NCBI GenBank assembly: GCA_016710095.1
Contig: JADJLL010000008.1
Span: forward strand, 62,001-126,000
DNA length: 64,000 nucleotides
Direction: 5' to 3'
Source of the DNA: Candidatus Eiseniibacteriota bacterium
Lineage (GTDB): Bacteria > Eisenbacteria > RBG-16-71-46
Part shown: one piece after another, positions 9,154 through 17,891 of the stretch
How the letters are laid out: the number at the start of each line of letters is the position of its first letter
Numbering within the stretch: the stretch's first letter is position 1
Notes under the pieces: model-generated
Told to the model about the DNA's origin: nothing
Seen by the model: the letters and a program-made list of their open reading frames with translations, nothing else
Databases searched by the model: none
Program-made: the position numbers and the translations under genes

Positions 9154-11475
9154 TCACTGCTCCGTCACCTCGCACAGCACGCTCTCGAGGTCGTTGAACT
9201 TCACGGCCGTCGGCTTCTTCGGCGCGAGCGGCAGCTCGAACTCGGTGACGCTTCCGGTGACCCACACACGCTGGCGCGACCAGCCGTCCTCGCCGAAGTC
9301 GACGCGCACGAACACGGGCATCTTGAACGAGCCGGGCACGTTCGACTGCACGACGCGGCCCTTCACGCGCCACATGCCGTTCGCCGCGGGTTCGGCCGTC
9401 CACGTGAACGCGTACGTCGGCACGTCGGTGCCGTACACCCACTGGTCGAAGAACCAGCCCATGTCCTCGCCGACCGACTGCTCGACCTGCGCGCGGAAGT
9501 CCTCGGTGAACGCCTTGCGGCCGTTCATGCGCGCGTACCAGCCGCGCAGCAGTCCGCGGAAGCGCGCCTCCGACGGATCGTTCTCGTCGAGCAGCATGTT
9601 GCGCAGCATGTGCAGCACCCACGCGCCCTTCTCGTACACGACGAGCGAGTAGTCGTCGGGCGTCGTGCTGCTGTTCGTGCGCGCGCCGAGCCAGATGGGG
9701 CCGGCCTGCTGGTTCTCGCCGAGCGCGAACTTGCGGTTCTCGAGCAGGTCCGTGCGCCACTTCGCGAGCACGTCGAGGTAGGTCTTCGTGTCCTTGCAGC
9801 CCGACTGCCGGTACCAGATCGAGCAGAAGTCGGCGAAGCCTTCGTTCAGCCAGGCGTCGTGATACGTGGCGTTGTCCACGCCAAGTCCGAACCACTGGTG
9901 CGAGATCTCGTGCGCGCGCAGCACGTGCGGCGAGAAATCCGGGCGGCCCTGCACGCGGTCCTCGCGCAGCATCATGTGGATCATGCCGGGGTACGCGATG
10001 TACGTGTCCTCCGGCGTCTCGAGCGCGTGGAACTGGCCCGAAGGCGGCGGACCGAACATGCGGCCGAAGAACTCGAGGCAGTTCGCGACGTCGTACGCGA
10101 CCTGCTCGTCGCCCGCGCGCGCGTCGCGCAGCGCTTCGGGCTTCGCGACCGTCACGCGGCCCGCGCCGTCCAGGTGCCGCATCCACACGGTGACCGGGAG
10201 CGAATCGCGGTCCACGCGAATGCCGCGCAGGAAGTTCACGTCGAACGACACGAGGTCGATCGGCTGCTCGACGACCCAGTGCGAGCGCTGCGTCGCGCCC
10301 ACGGTCTCGACGCCGTCGCGCCGGCCCGCGGCGACGAGCTGGTAGTCGCGCGGATGCGTGAAGCGCATGTCCCACGTCGAGGCGCCCGCGTAGATCGGGC
10401 GCGGGAACCAGCCGAGCAGGTCCTTGTGCCAGATGAAGTCGTCGCGGCGCTCGAACGCGACTCCGTGATAGCGCACGCGGAACACCGCGGTTTCGCCCGC
10501 CGCGATCGGCGGCGACACGCGCGCCCACACGAGGTCGTTCTCGTCCTCCTGCAGGAACGTCACCGTGCGTCCGGCCGAGACGAGCGAGTCCACCTGCAGG
10601 TGCTCGGGCAGCACGAAGCCGATCCAGCCGCGCTCGCGGCCGTGCGCGACCACGCTCACGTCGGCGGTCACGGTGATTCCGAGCCCGCTGTCGAGCGTGA
10701 GATCGGTCTCGTACCGCGTCGCTTCGTACGGCGGGTTCATGTCGCGGCGCAGCGTGTCGGGATCGCCGAGCGCGAAGCACTGGCTGAGCGTCTCGGAGCC
10801 GTAGTGCCGCTTGAGACCGTAGCGATCGTCGCGCGGCCGGCGCTCGAGCCGCACGCGCTCGGTGTAGAGCGGGTCGAGCGAGAAGAACATCGGCTCGCCG
10901 CCGCGGCTCGGATTGATCATGGCGCGGAAGTAGCCGTTGTCCTCGCCGTCCACGAGCATCTGCGCGAGGCTCAGTGGGCGCACGAACTTCGTGTGCGGCA
11001 CCGTGAGGTACGGGAACGCCGCCTTCCACGCGCGCTGCAGCGAGCGCGCGGTGTCCGGCGCGAACGTGAGCCCCTCGCGCAGCTCCGCCGCGGTGCTGTC
11101 GGAGAAGAACAGCACGAGCTGCTGCACCGGCACGCGCAGCGTCGGCGTGCCGTAGAAACGGCGCAGCTGCTGGCGTTCGATCTCGGAGTGCGGTGCGTAC
11201 GAGAACGTGCCTTTGCCCGTGAACACCGCGGCGACCGTGCGGCCGCCGAGCGGCGTCGCGAACACGAGCTGGCCTTCCTGCAGCACGAACGTGCCCGCGT
11301 CGCGCTCGATCATGAGGCTCGTGACGCGCGCGATGCGCGTGGAGTCGAGCGGCCAGTTCGTGAAGTCGCGATGGAAGTCGGACCACGAGGACCAGCCGGC
11401 GGCGGCGAGCGCCGTGGCGGGCGCGAGCGCGAGCGTGAGGGCCGACAGTGCGGCGAGAGCGAGGCGGCGGAACAT
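9154..11475 (-). CDS. Secreted M1-like zinc aminopeptidase
   Basis: 773 residues. The start at 11475 gives a clear signal peptide (MFRRLALAALSALTLALAPATALA) and has GGAG about 8 nt upstream; longer upstream frames lack both. A roughly 230-residue N-terminal region has no recognisable motif. The M1 gluzincin core follows: H522-E523-I-S-H526 and E545 in NEGFAD, exactly the HEXXH-X18-E spacing of the family. The exopeptidase motif GXMEN is not conserved; the matching place reads YPGMIHMM (about 495-502), so the N-terminal-amine-binding glutamate is missing. It is therefore likely an active zinc peptidase, but endo- or unusual aminopeptidase specificity is possible. Expected location is periplasm or outside the cell. 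It is convergent with the surface-protein gene. Confidence 0.85.
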   Translation of the reverse strand: MFRRLALAALSALTLALAPATALAAAGWSSWSDFHRDFTNWPLDSTRIARVTSLMIERDAGTFVLQEGQLVFATPLGGRTVAAVFTGKGTFSYAPHSEIERQQLRRFYGTPTLRVPVQQLVLFFSDSTAAELREGLTFAPDTARSLQRAWKAAFPYLTVPHTKFVRPLSLAQMLVDGEDNGYFRAMINPSRGGEPMFFSLDPLYTERVRLERRPRDDRYGLKRHYGSETLSQCFALGDPDTLRRDMNPPYEATRYETDLTLDSGLGITVTADVSVVAHGRERGWIGFVLPEHLQVDSLVSAGRTVTFLQEDENDLVWARVSPPIAAGETAVFRVRYHGVAFERRDDFIWHKDLLGWFPRPIYAGASTWDMRFTHPRDYQLVAAGRRDGVETVGATQRSHWVVEQPIDLVSFDVNFLRGIRVDRDSLPVTVWMRHLDGAGRVTVAKPEALRDARAGDEQVAYDVANCLEFFGRMFGPPPSGQFHALETPEDTYIAYPGMIHMMLREDRVQGRPDFSPHVLRAHEISHQWFGLGVDNATYHDAWLNEGFADFCSIWYRQSGCKDTKTYLDVLAKWRTDLLENRKFALGENQQAGPIWLGARTNSSTTPDDYSLVVYEKGAWVLHMLRNMLLDENDPSEARFRGLLRGWYARMNGRKAFTEDFRAQVEQSVGEDMGWFFDQWVYGTDVPTYAFTWTAEPAANGMWRVKGRVVQSNVPGSFKMPVFVRVDFGEDGWSRQRVWVTGSVTEFELPLAPKKPTAVKFNDLESVLCEVTEQ

Positions 11476-11589
11476 GCGGGACTCCGGGTGCGGGTGAGCG
11501 CGGCGCAGGACCGCGCGTCGGTTCACCGGGCAGGTTCCCGCCGCGCTCGCCCGGCCGTCAATGCCCGTCTGCCCGGCGCCGCCGTCTGA

Positions 11590-11595
11590 TAGTCT
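11590..11595 (+). promoter_or_regulatory. Probable -10 element (TAGTCT) for the 11640 gene
   Basis: TAGTCT matches the -10 type seen at leaderless genes in this window. It is 9 nt before an ATG (11605) opening a 12-codon ORF and 44 nt before the glycosyltransferase start. Confidence 0.5.
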
Positions 11596-11604
11596 GCCGC
11601 GGAC

Positions 11605-11643
11605 ATGATCCCGTCCCGTCCGGCCCACGCCACGCAACCATGA
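11605..11643 (+). CDS. 12-codon upstream ORF coupled to the glycosyltransferase gene (putative)
   Basis: ATG at 11605, 9 nt after a TAGTCT -10, opens a frame reading MIPSRPAHATQP. Its TGA (11641-11643) overlaps the ATG of the next gene in an ATGA arrangement. It could be a leader that hands ribosomes to the downstream start, which has no good ribosome-binding site. Only position and overlap support it; chance is possible. Confidence 0.35.
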   Translation: MIPSRPAHATQP

Positions 11644-13274
11644 GACGACTGCTTCCCTTCGCGCTCGCCGCGCTGCTGTTCCTCACGCTGATCCCCGGCA
11701 TCGCCGCGATCGAGGCGACCGACTGGCGCGAGGCGCGTGACGCCGAGGTGATCCGCGAGTCCACGTCGGGCAAGGAGTGGCTCACGCCGCTCTACGGCCA
11801 CGAGGCGCTGTTCGAAAAGCCGCTGCCGGGCTACGCGCACGAAGTCGTCGCGCAGCGCCTGCTGCGCCGCCTCGTGCACACGGACCCCGAACACCTCACC
11901 GACGTCGCCACGTCCCGCGCGGTGCGCGCCGTGCTCGCCGCCGTGCTCGCGCTGCTCGTCGGCGTCGTCGGCACGCGCGTGTTCGGTGCGCGCGCCGGAT
12001 GGCTCGCGGCGTGCGCGCTCGCGAGCACGGTCGGGCTGCCGCTCGCCGCTCGCGCCGACGGCGGCCAGCTGCTCGCGACGCTGTGCTCGTGGCTCGGCGT
12101 CGCGTCGTTCCTCAGCGTGCTGCAGGCACGCGCGCGCAGCGCGGACTGGGCGTGCTTCCTCGGCTGGCTCGCGCTCGGCGCCGCGGCGCTCACCGGCGGG
12201 CCGCTGTCGGCGCTGTGGCCGATCGGCGGCTTCGCGCTCTACTTCTCGCTCACGCGCGCGCGTGGCGCATGGCGCGACATTCGTCCCGGCTGGGGCGCGC
12301 TCGTCGTGATCGGCCTCATGCTGCCCTGGTACGGCGTGCTGTACGCGCTGCACGGCACCGAGTTCCTGAAGCACGTGCCGTGGTTCCCGTACGCGATCGA
12401 AACACGCGGACACGTGCTCGCCGGCGTGCTGAGCGCGATGTCGTACACGCTCGTGCTCGGTTTCCCGTGGACGCCGCTGCTCGGCGCGTCGTTGCGTGAC
12501 GCGATCGCGCGGCTGCGCTGGCCGCGCGCCGAGCGCAAGCACGGGCTCGCCGATCCCGCGCATGCGTCCGGCCTGCTGCTCGCCATGCTGATCGCCGCGG
12601 GCGCGCCCGTCGCGCTCTACCCGGGGCCGCCGCTCACCGCGGCGCTGCCCGCGCTGCCCGCGCTCGCACTCCTGTGCGGACGCTTCCTCGACCGCGTGCT
12701 CGACGGAGACGTCGAACACCAGCACCTGTCGGTCGCGACGCAGTTCACCGCGATGCTCGGCACGCTGCTCGCGCTGCTCGCCGCGACGCTCGCCTCCCGC
12801 CTGCCGGAAGCCGCGCACGGCCTGCAGTTGCTCGGCGCGGTCGTGCTGCTCGCGTCGTGGGCGCCGTTCCTCGCGGACTTCCTCGGACGTCGCAAGGTCG
12901 CCGCGTCGCTGTTCGCGCTGCCCGTCGCGCTCGGCGCGCCCGTGCTGCTCACGCAGGTGCTGCCGCCGCTCGAGCCCTGGCTCAACACGCGCGGCGTCGC
13001 GGAGGCGATGCAGTCCGACGCGCCCGCGAACGCTCCGCTCGCGCTGCTCGAGCCCGAGCTGCCGTCTCTGCGGCTGCTGCTGCCACGCCATCTCGTGCAG
13101 GTCGCGGACGTCGACAGCTCGTTGCGCGCGCTCGTCTCGCACGACGGCCGCGCGTATCTCGCGTACCGCCCCGCGCGCGAACGCGAAGTGCAGGCCGCGC
13201 TGCCGCCGGGCGCCGAGGTGCTCGTGCGCACGCCGACGCTCGTGCTCGTGCGCGTGGATTACCGGGGGCGCTAG
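11640..13274 (+). CDS. Multi-spanning membrane glycosyltransferase, ArnT/PMT-like (GT39/GT83 type)
   Basis: 544 residues. It opens with a hydrophobic segment and then a periplasmic loop containing DWREARDAEV and W(L)TPLYGHEALFEKPLPGY. This matches the first-loop acidic and substrate motif of lipid-phosphosugar-dependent ArnT/PMT enzymes (the aspartate of the R-(D/E)-A-(D/E) motif is catalytic in the family). About ten further hydrophobic helices follow, then a soluble-looking tail of about 120 residues. The family moves a sugar from an undecaprenyl-phosphate donor to lipid A, protein or glycan on the outer face of the inner membrane; the acceptor here is unknown. The gene stands alone between the peptidase (divergent) and DNA-repair genes. 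Confidence 0.75.
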   Translation: MRRLLPFALAALLFLTLIPGIAAIEATDWREARDAEVIRESTSGKEWLTPLYGHEALFEKPLPGYAHEVVAQRLLRRLVHTDPEHLTDVATSRAVRAVLAAVLALLVGVVGTRVFGARAGWLAACALASTVGLPLAARADGGQLLATLCSWLGVASFLSVLQARARSADWACFLGWLALGAAALTGGPLSALWPIGGFALYFSLTRARGAWRDIRPGWGALVVIGLMLPWYGVLYALHGTEFLKHVPWFPYAIETRGHVLAGVLSAMSYTLVLGFPWTPLLGASLRDAIARLRWPRAERKHGLADPAHASGLLLAMLIAAGAPVALYPGPPLTAALPALPALALLCGRFLDRVLDGDVEHQHLSVATQFTAMLGTLLALLAATLASRLPEAAHGLQLLGAVVLLASWAPFLADFLGRRKVAASLFALPVALGAPVLLTQVLPPLEPWLNTRGVAEAMQSDAPANAPLALLEPELPSLRLLLPRHLVQVADVDSSLRALVSHDGRAYLAYRPAREREVQAALPPGAEVLVRTPTLVLVRVDYRGR

Positions 13275-13315
13275 CGACTTCCGTTTTCGTCCGCCTTCCG
13301 AGCGCCGGAGGCGCG

Positions 13316-13321
13316 TAGTCT
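13316..13321 (+). promoter_or_regulatory. -10 element placing transcription start at the ada-alkA start codon
   Basis: TAGTCT ends 7 nt before the ATG at 13329, the spacing typical of leaderless genes. No ribosome-binding site lies between. Confidence 0.55.
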
Positions 13322-13328
13322 GTCTCCC

Positions 13329-14813
13329 ATGAACATCGAACCCGACCTCTGCTGGAACGCCGTGCGCACGCGCGACCGCCGCTTCGACGGGCGGTTCTTC
13401 GTGGGCGTGACGAGCACCGGGATCTACTGCCGCCCGATCTGCCCCGCGCGCACGCCTGCGCGGCGCAACGTGGGCTTCTACGCGAGCGCGGCCGCGGCCG
13501 AAGCGGCGGGCTTTCGCCCGTGCCGGCGCTGCCGGCCGGAGACCGCGCCCGGCTCCGCCGCCTGGCAGGGCACGAGCGCGACGGTCGCGCGCGCGTTGCG
13601 GCTGATCGACGACGGCGCGCTCGACGAAGGCTCGGTCGAGTCTCTCGGCGCTCGGCTCGGCGTCACCGGCCGCTGGCTGCGCGCGCTGTTCGCGGAGCAG
13701 TTGGGCGCGTCGCCGCTCGACGTCGCGCAGACTCGGCGCGTGCACCTCGCGCGGCGCCTGCTCGACGAGACGTCGCTTCCGCTGGAAGACGTCGCGGCCG
13801 CGAGCGGCTTCGGCAGCGCGCGGCGGCTGCGCGAGGCGCTGCAGCGCACGTTCCGCCGTCCGGCGTCGGAGCTGCGACGCGCGGGCGGAGCGGCTCACGC
13901 CGTGCCCGGGCTCGCGCTCAAGTTGGGCGCACGTGCGCCGTTCGATCCCGCGCCGTTGCTCGCGTTCTTCGCCACGCGCGCGATTCCCGGCGTCGAGTCC
14001 GTGGAAAGCGACACGTACGCGCGCACCGTGACGCTCGACGGCGCGAGCGGCGTGCTCGAAGTACGGGCCGTGGCGGGCGAGCAGGCCGTGCGGTTGCGCA
14101 TGCACTCCGCGCGGCCGCTACCGCTGTTGCCGGTCGCCGCGCGCGTCACGCGGATGTTCGACCTCGAGGCCGACGCGACCGCGATCGCCGCGCACCTGTC
14201 CGCCGATCCGCTGCTCGCGCGCGCATTCCGAGGCCGCGCGATCCGTGTGCCCGGCGCGTGGGATGCGTTCGAGCTGGGCGTGCGCGCGATGCTCGGCCAG
14301 CAGATCACCGTGGCCGCGGCACGAACGCTCGCCGCGCGCATCGTCGCCGCGTGCGGCGCGCCGCTCGCCACGCCGCACGGCGCGCTCACGCACCTCTTTC
14401 CCACGCCCGCGGCGCTCGCCGCCGCGCCGCTCGAGACGCTCGGGCTGACGCGCGCCCGCGCCGCCGCGCTGCGCGGTTTCGCGACCGCCGTCGCGGACGG
14501 CACATTGAAGCTGGACGAGCTCGGGAGCGCGGAGGAAGCGCAGGCGCGGCTCGTGCAGCTGCCCGGCATCGGGCCGTGGACGGCGCAGTACGTCGCGATG
14601 CGCGCCGTGCACGACCCCGATGCATTCCCCGCCGGTGACCTCATCGTTCGGCAGGCGCTCGCGCGCGGTGGCAAACTGCCGACCGAACGCGAAACGCTCG
14701 TGCGCGCGGAACGCTGGCGCCCGTGGCGGGCGTACGCGACGCTCGCGCTGTGGGCGCAGATGAGCGCGAACAACGCTCGCGCGAAGAGCAAGAAGAGGAG
14801 CAGGAAGCCATGA
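13329..14813 (+). CDS. Ada-type regulator fused to AlkA 3-methyladenine DNA glycosylase
   Basis: 494 residues. An Ada N-terminal methylphosphotriester domain carries the four zinc cysteines C34, C38 (YCRPIC) and C65, C68 (CRRC); C34 corresponds to the methyl acceptor Cys38 of E. coli Ada. An AraC-type helix-turn-helix follows (about 80-185). Then comes an AlkA N-domain and a HhH-GPD fold with LPGIGPWTAQYVAMRA and the catalytic aspartate near 437 (PAGD). The protein should both sense methylated DNA and excise 3-methyladenine-type lesions. This Ada-AlkA layout is known in actinobacteria and other high-GC bacteria. It is coupled to the next gene by an ATGA overlap (14810-14813), giving a two-gene alkylation-repair operon. 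Confidence 0.92.
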   Translation: MNIEPDLCWNAVRTRDRRFDGRFFVGVTSTGIYCRPICPARTPARRNVGFYASAAAAEAAGFRPCRRCRPETAPGSAAWQGTSATVARALRLIDDGALDEGSVESLGARLGVTGRWLRALFAEQLGASPLDVAQTRRVHLARRLLDETSLPLEDVAAASGFGSARRLREALQRTFRRPASELRRAGGAAHAVPGLALKLGARAPFDPAPLLAFFATRAIPGVESVESDTYARTVTLDGASGVLEVRAVAGEQAVRLRMHSARPLPLLPVAARVTRMFDLEADATAIAAHLSADPLLARAFRGRAIRVPGAWDAFELGVRAMLGQQITVAAARTLAARIVAACGAPLATPHGALTHLFPTPAALAAAPLETLGLTRARAAALRGFATAVADGTLKLDELGSAEEAQARLVQLPGIGPWTAQYVAMRAVHDPDAFPAGDLIVRQALARGGKLPTERETLVRAERWRPWRAYATLALWAQMSANNARAKSKKRSRKP

Positions 14814-15352
14814 CGCTCGATTTCTGCACGATGGATTCGCCGGTCGGCCCGCTGCGGCTGATCGCGCATCGCGAGGCGCTCGTCGCGTGCGAGTTCGTGT
14901 CGGCGCCCGACCGTCTCGAACACGCGCTGGCGCGGTTGCACAAGCATCTCGGCAACTGCGAGCCGCGCGAGCATCACGATCCCGCGGGCTCGGTGGGCCG
15001 GCTCACGCGCTACTTCGCGGGCGAGCTGCGCGCGATCGACGACCAGCCGTGCAAGCCGTTCGGCACCGAGTTCCAGTTGAGCGTGTGGGAGGCGCTGCGC
15101 CTGATTCCCGCGGGCGCGACCTGGACGTACGCGCAGCTCGCGGCGCATCTCGGCAAGCCGGCCGCGATGCGCGCGGTCGGCGCGGCGAACGGCGCGAACT
15201 CGATCGCGCTGTTCCTGCCCTGTCACCGCGTGATCGCCGCCGACCACACGCTGTGGGGCTACGGCGGCGGACTCGACCGCAAGCGCTGGCTACTGAACCA
15301 CGAGGGCGCGGCGTTCGCGGACAAGCACGCGCAGGGAGTGCTGGGGCTGTAG
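14810..15352 (+). CDS. ogt: Methylated-DNA--protein-cysteine S-methyltransferase
   Basis: 180 residues, the usual length for Ogt. It has the helix-turn-helix and active-site region with AMRAVGAANGAN followed by PCHRV, acceptor C138. It reverses O6-alkylguanine (and O4-alkylthymine) by suicide transfer to the cysteine. Its start overlaps the stop of the Ada-AlkA gene, so the two are translated together; Ada-AlkA lacks its own alkyltransferase domain, and this gene supplies it. Confidence 0.93.
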   Translation: MTLDFCTMDSPVGPLRLIAHREALVACEFVSAPDRLEHALARLHKHLGNCEPREHHDPAGSVGRLTRYFAGELRAIDDQPCKPFGTEFQLSVWEALRLIPAGATWTYAQLAAHLGKPAAMRAVGAANGANSIALFLPCHRVIAADHTLWGYGGGLDRKRWLLNHEGAAFADKHAQGVLGL

Positions 15353-15375
15353 CTCGCCTTCGCGCCCGTGCGCCG

Positions 15376-16425
15376 TCAGTGCCCGCCGTACTCCGCGCCC
15401 TGCGCCTTGCCGCGATGCAGCCACGCGAGCGCGGCCACGTAGCCGAACGCGAGCAGCAGTCCGGGCACGTACCACGCGAGCGCGCCGCGCAACGACTCCG
15501 CGGGCGACGCGGCGTTCGCGGTCGTCAGCGACAGCGACGCGTCGGGGATCGCGTGCAGCAGCGCGGGCCACGCGCACACGGCGGTCGCGCCGAGCAGGCC
15601 CGCGAGGAACGCGCTGCTTCCCGCGAGCACGAACGCGTCCGCAATCTCGCGCCGTCGCGACGCCACGTGCGCGACCGCGATGCCCGCCACCGACAGCGCG
15701 ACGAAACCCCAGGCGAGCGGCCGCGACGCGAACGCGCCGAAGAAGTCCGGCCGCACGTAGGCCGTCGCCCACGTCACGAGCGGCCAGGCGATCGTGACCG
15801 AGACCAGCTTGAGCTTCGCGACCCACCGCGCGCGCTCTCGCACGGCACCGTCGGTACGCACCGAAAGAAACGCCGCGCCGTGTACCGCGAGCGCCCCGCA
15901 CGCGAAGAGCCCGATCGACAGCGTGTACCAGTCGAGAATGCCGACCGCGCCGCGCACGCCGAAGTGCGTGAACAGCGGGAGCGCGAACCAGCCGTCGGCC
16001 GACAGCGGCACGCCACGCACCACGTTGCCGAGCGCGACGCCGAAGAACAGCGCGAGCAGCAGGCTGCTCCCCATGAACACCGTGTCCCAGAGCGAGCGCC
16101 ACAGGGGATCGCTCACGTGCGAACGGAACTCGACGCTCAACCCGCGCGCGATGAGGCACCAGATCACGAGGAAGATCGCGAAGTAGAAACCCGACAGCCC
16201 CGCCGACAGCACGGCCGGGAACGCCATGAACAGCGCGCCGCCCGCGGCGAGCAGCCAGACTTCGTTGCCGTCCCAGAAGGGGCCGATCGCGGCGATCACG
16301 CGGCGGCGCTCGTCGTCGGTGCGCGCGACCCAGCGGTGCAGCATGCCGGCGCCGAAGTCGTAGCCGTCGAGCAGCACGAACACGGTGAGCATCCCTGCGA
16401 CGATGGCGTACCAGAGGTCAGACAT
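15376..16425 (-). CDS. cydB: Cytochrome bd ubiquinol oxidase subunit II
   Basis: 349 residues with eight or nine hydrophobic helices and the family signature LLDGYDFGAGML near the N-terminus, GPFWDGNEVWLLAAGGALF and a C-terminal helix followed by a short basic tail. It pairs with CydA to reduce oxygen to water at the inner membrane with high affinity. Its start overlaps the cydA stop by 8 nt. I saw no small CydX-like gene downstream. Confidence 0.93.
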   Translation of the reverse strand: MSDLWYAIVAGMLTVFVLLDGYDFGAGMLHRWVARTDDERRRVIAAIGPFWDGNEVWLLAAGGALFMAFPAVLSAGLSGFYFAIFLVIWCLIARGLSVEFRSHVSDPLWRSLWDTVFMGSSLLLALFFGVALGNVVRGVPLSADGWFALPLFTHFGVRGAVGILDWYTLSIGLFACGALAVHGAAFLSVRTDGAVRERARWVAKLKLVSVTIAWPLVTWATAYVRPDFFGAFASRPLAWGFVALSVAGIAVAHVASRRREIADAFVLAGSSAFLAGLLGATAVCAWPALLHAIPDASLSLTTANAASPAESLRGALAWYVPGLLLAFGYVAALAWLHRGKAQGAEYGGH

Positions 16426-17773
16426 GGGCCACCTCCGTCTTCACACCCGCCGGCGCACCGGGGCCGTGCGCGAGCTCGCGAGCGATGAGCCAGAGAAACG
16501 CGAGTCCGATCACGAGGTCGATGCCCATGAAGCCGATGAGCGTGAAGAGCGCCGTGCCGCTGTGCACGGTCGGGCTCGAACCGTCGGCGGTGCGCAGGAT
16601 GCCGTACACGAGCCACGGCTGGCGGCCGAGTTCCGCGGTCATCCAGCCCGCGGTCACCGCGATGTACGGAAACGGGAACGCGAGCGCGAGCGCCCACAGC
16701 AACGCGCGCGTCGCGAACAGGCGCTTGAGCACCAGCGCGAGCAGGGCGAGTCCCATGAGCCCGATCATGAGCGTGCCGAGCCCCGCCATGACGTGGAAAC
16801 CGTAGTAGACGAGCTCGATGTTGTCCGGCCACTGGTCCTCGGGGAACGCGCCGAGTCCCGCGACGTCACCGTGGAACGTGCCGTACGCGAGGAAGCTCAG
16901 CATGCCGGGCACGGTGATCGGGTTGTCGAGCCGGCGCTCGGCCACGTTCGGCTGCCCGATGAGCGTGATGCCGGCGCGCGGCCCGCTCTCGAAGCGCCCT
17001 TCCATCGCGGCGAGCGCGGCGGGCTTGTGCTTCGCCACGGCCTTCGCCTGCAGGTCGCCGGTCGGGAACGCGACCGCCATGCTCGCGACGAAGCCCGCGA
17101 TCACACCGAGCGTCACGCAGCGCTTCGCGACCTCCGCGTGCACGCCGCGCAGCATCCACCACGCGCCGACGGCGGTGACCACGAACGACGCGGTCGCGAC
17201 GCTCGCGGCCTGGTTGTGCGCGAACTGCATCGCCGCCCACGGGTTGGTCAGGAACGCGCGCGCGTCCACCAGCTGAAGCACGCCGTCCGGCCCCATCGCG
17301 TGCCCGACGGGGTGATGCAGGAACGCGTTCGTGCAGAGAATGAAGTACGCGCTCAGCCAGCTGCCCACGAACAGCAGGAGTGCGCACGCGAAGTGCGCGA
17401 CGCGGGACATGCGGCGCTCGCCCCAGACGAGCAGTGCGAGCACGCTCGACTCGAGCATGAACGCGAACAACCCTTCCATCGCGAGCGTCTGCCCGATCAC
17501 CGGCCCGGCGATGCGCGAGAAGCGCGCCCAGTTGGTGCCGAACTGGAACTCCATCGGGATGCCGGTCACGACGCCGACCGCGAAGTTGATCCCGAAGATC
17601 CGGATCCAGAACCGCGCGGCATCGTCCCAGCGCACATCGCGCGTGCGCAGCGCGAGGCCCTTCATGATCACGATCAGGAGCGCGAGCCCCATCGTGAGCA
17701 CGGGAAACAGGTAGTGGAACGTGATCGTGAACGCGAACTGCAGGCGGTGCCAGAAGAGCGCATCGGTGGGCAT
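16418..17773 (-). CDS. cydA: Cytochrome bd ubiquinol oxidase subunit I
   Basis: 451 residues from the ATG at 17773 (MPTDALFWHRLQFAFTITFH), the classical CydA N-terminus; a longer frame upstream has no family similarity. The histidine in TFHYLFP is the heme b595 ligand position and the AHNQAA region is expected near the second heme. GRQPWLVYG, the quinol-oxidation-loop signature, is present. The length fits the short-Q-loop CydA type. It is transcribed with cydB and provides low-oxygen respiration. Confidence 0.94.
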   Translation of the reverse strand: MPTDALFWHRLQFAFTITFHYLFPVLTMGLALLIVIMKGLALRTRDVRWDDAARFWIRIFGINFAVGVVTGIPMEFQFGTNWARFSRIAGPVIGQTLAMEGLFAFMLESSVLALLVWGERRMSRVAHFACALLLFVGSWLSAYFILCTNAFLHHPVGHAMGPDGVLQLVDARAFLTNPWAAMQFAHNQAASVATASFVVTAVGAWWMLRGVHAEVAKRCVTLGVIAGFVASMAVAFPTGDLQAKAVAKHKPAALAAMEGRFESGPRAGITLIGQPNVAERRLDNPITVPGMLSFLAYGTFHGDVAGLGAFPEDQWPDNIELVYYGFHVMAGLGTLMIGLMGLALLALVLKRLFATRALLWALALAFPFPYIAVTAGWMTAELGRQPWLVYGILRTADGSSPTVHSGTALFTLIGFMGIDLVIGLAFLWLIARELAHGPGAPAGVKTEVAHV

Positions 17774-17835
17774 GGGGATTCCCTGCGCGCGGCCGCGTGG
17801 GTATCGAGGAAGACGGACGCGGCGACACTCACGCC

Positions 17836-17867
17836 GAAGCCCGGCCTCGTCAAGACGGCCGGGCTTC
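17836..17867 (-). terminator. Hairpin downstream of the acyltransferase gene
   Basis: GAAGCCCGGCC (17836-17846) pairs with GGCCGGGCTTC (17857-17867), a perfect 11-bp stem with a 10-nt loop. It lies just after the acyltransferase stop on the minus strand and before the cydA gene. Confidence 0.65.
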
Positions 17868-17891
17868 ATTTGGCGTTCCGTTGACGCGGCG

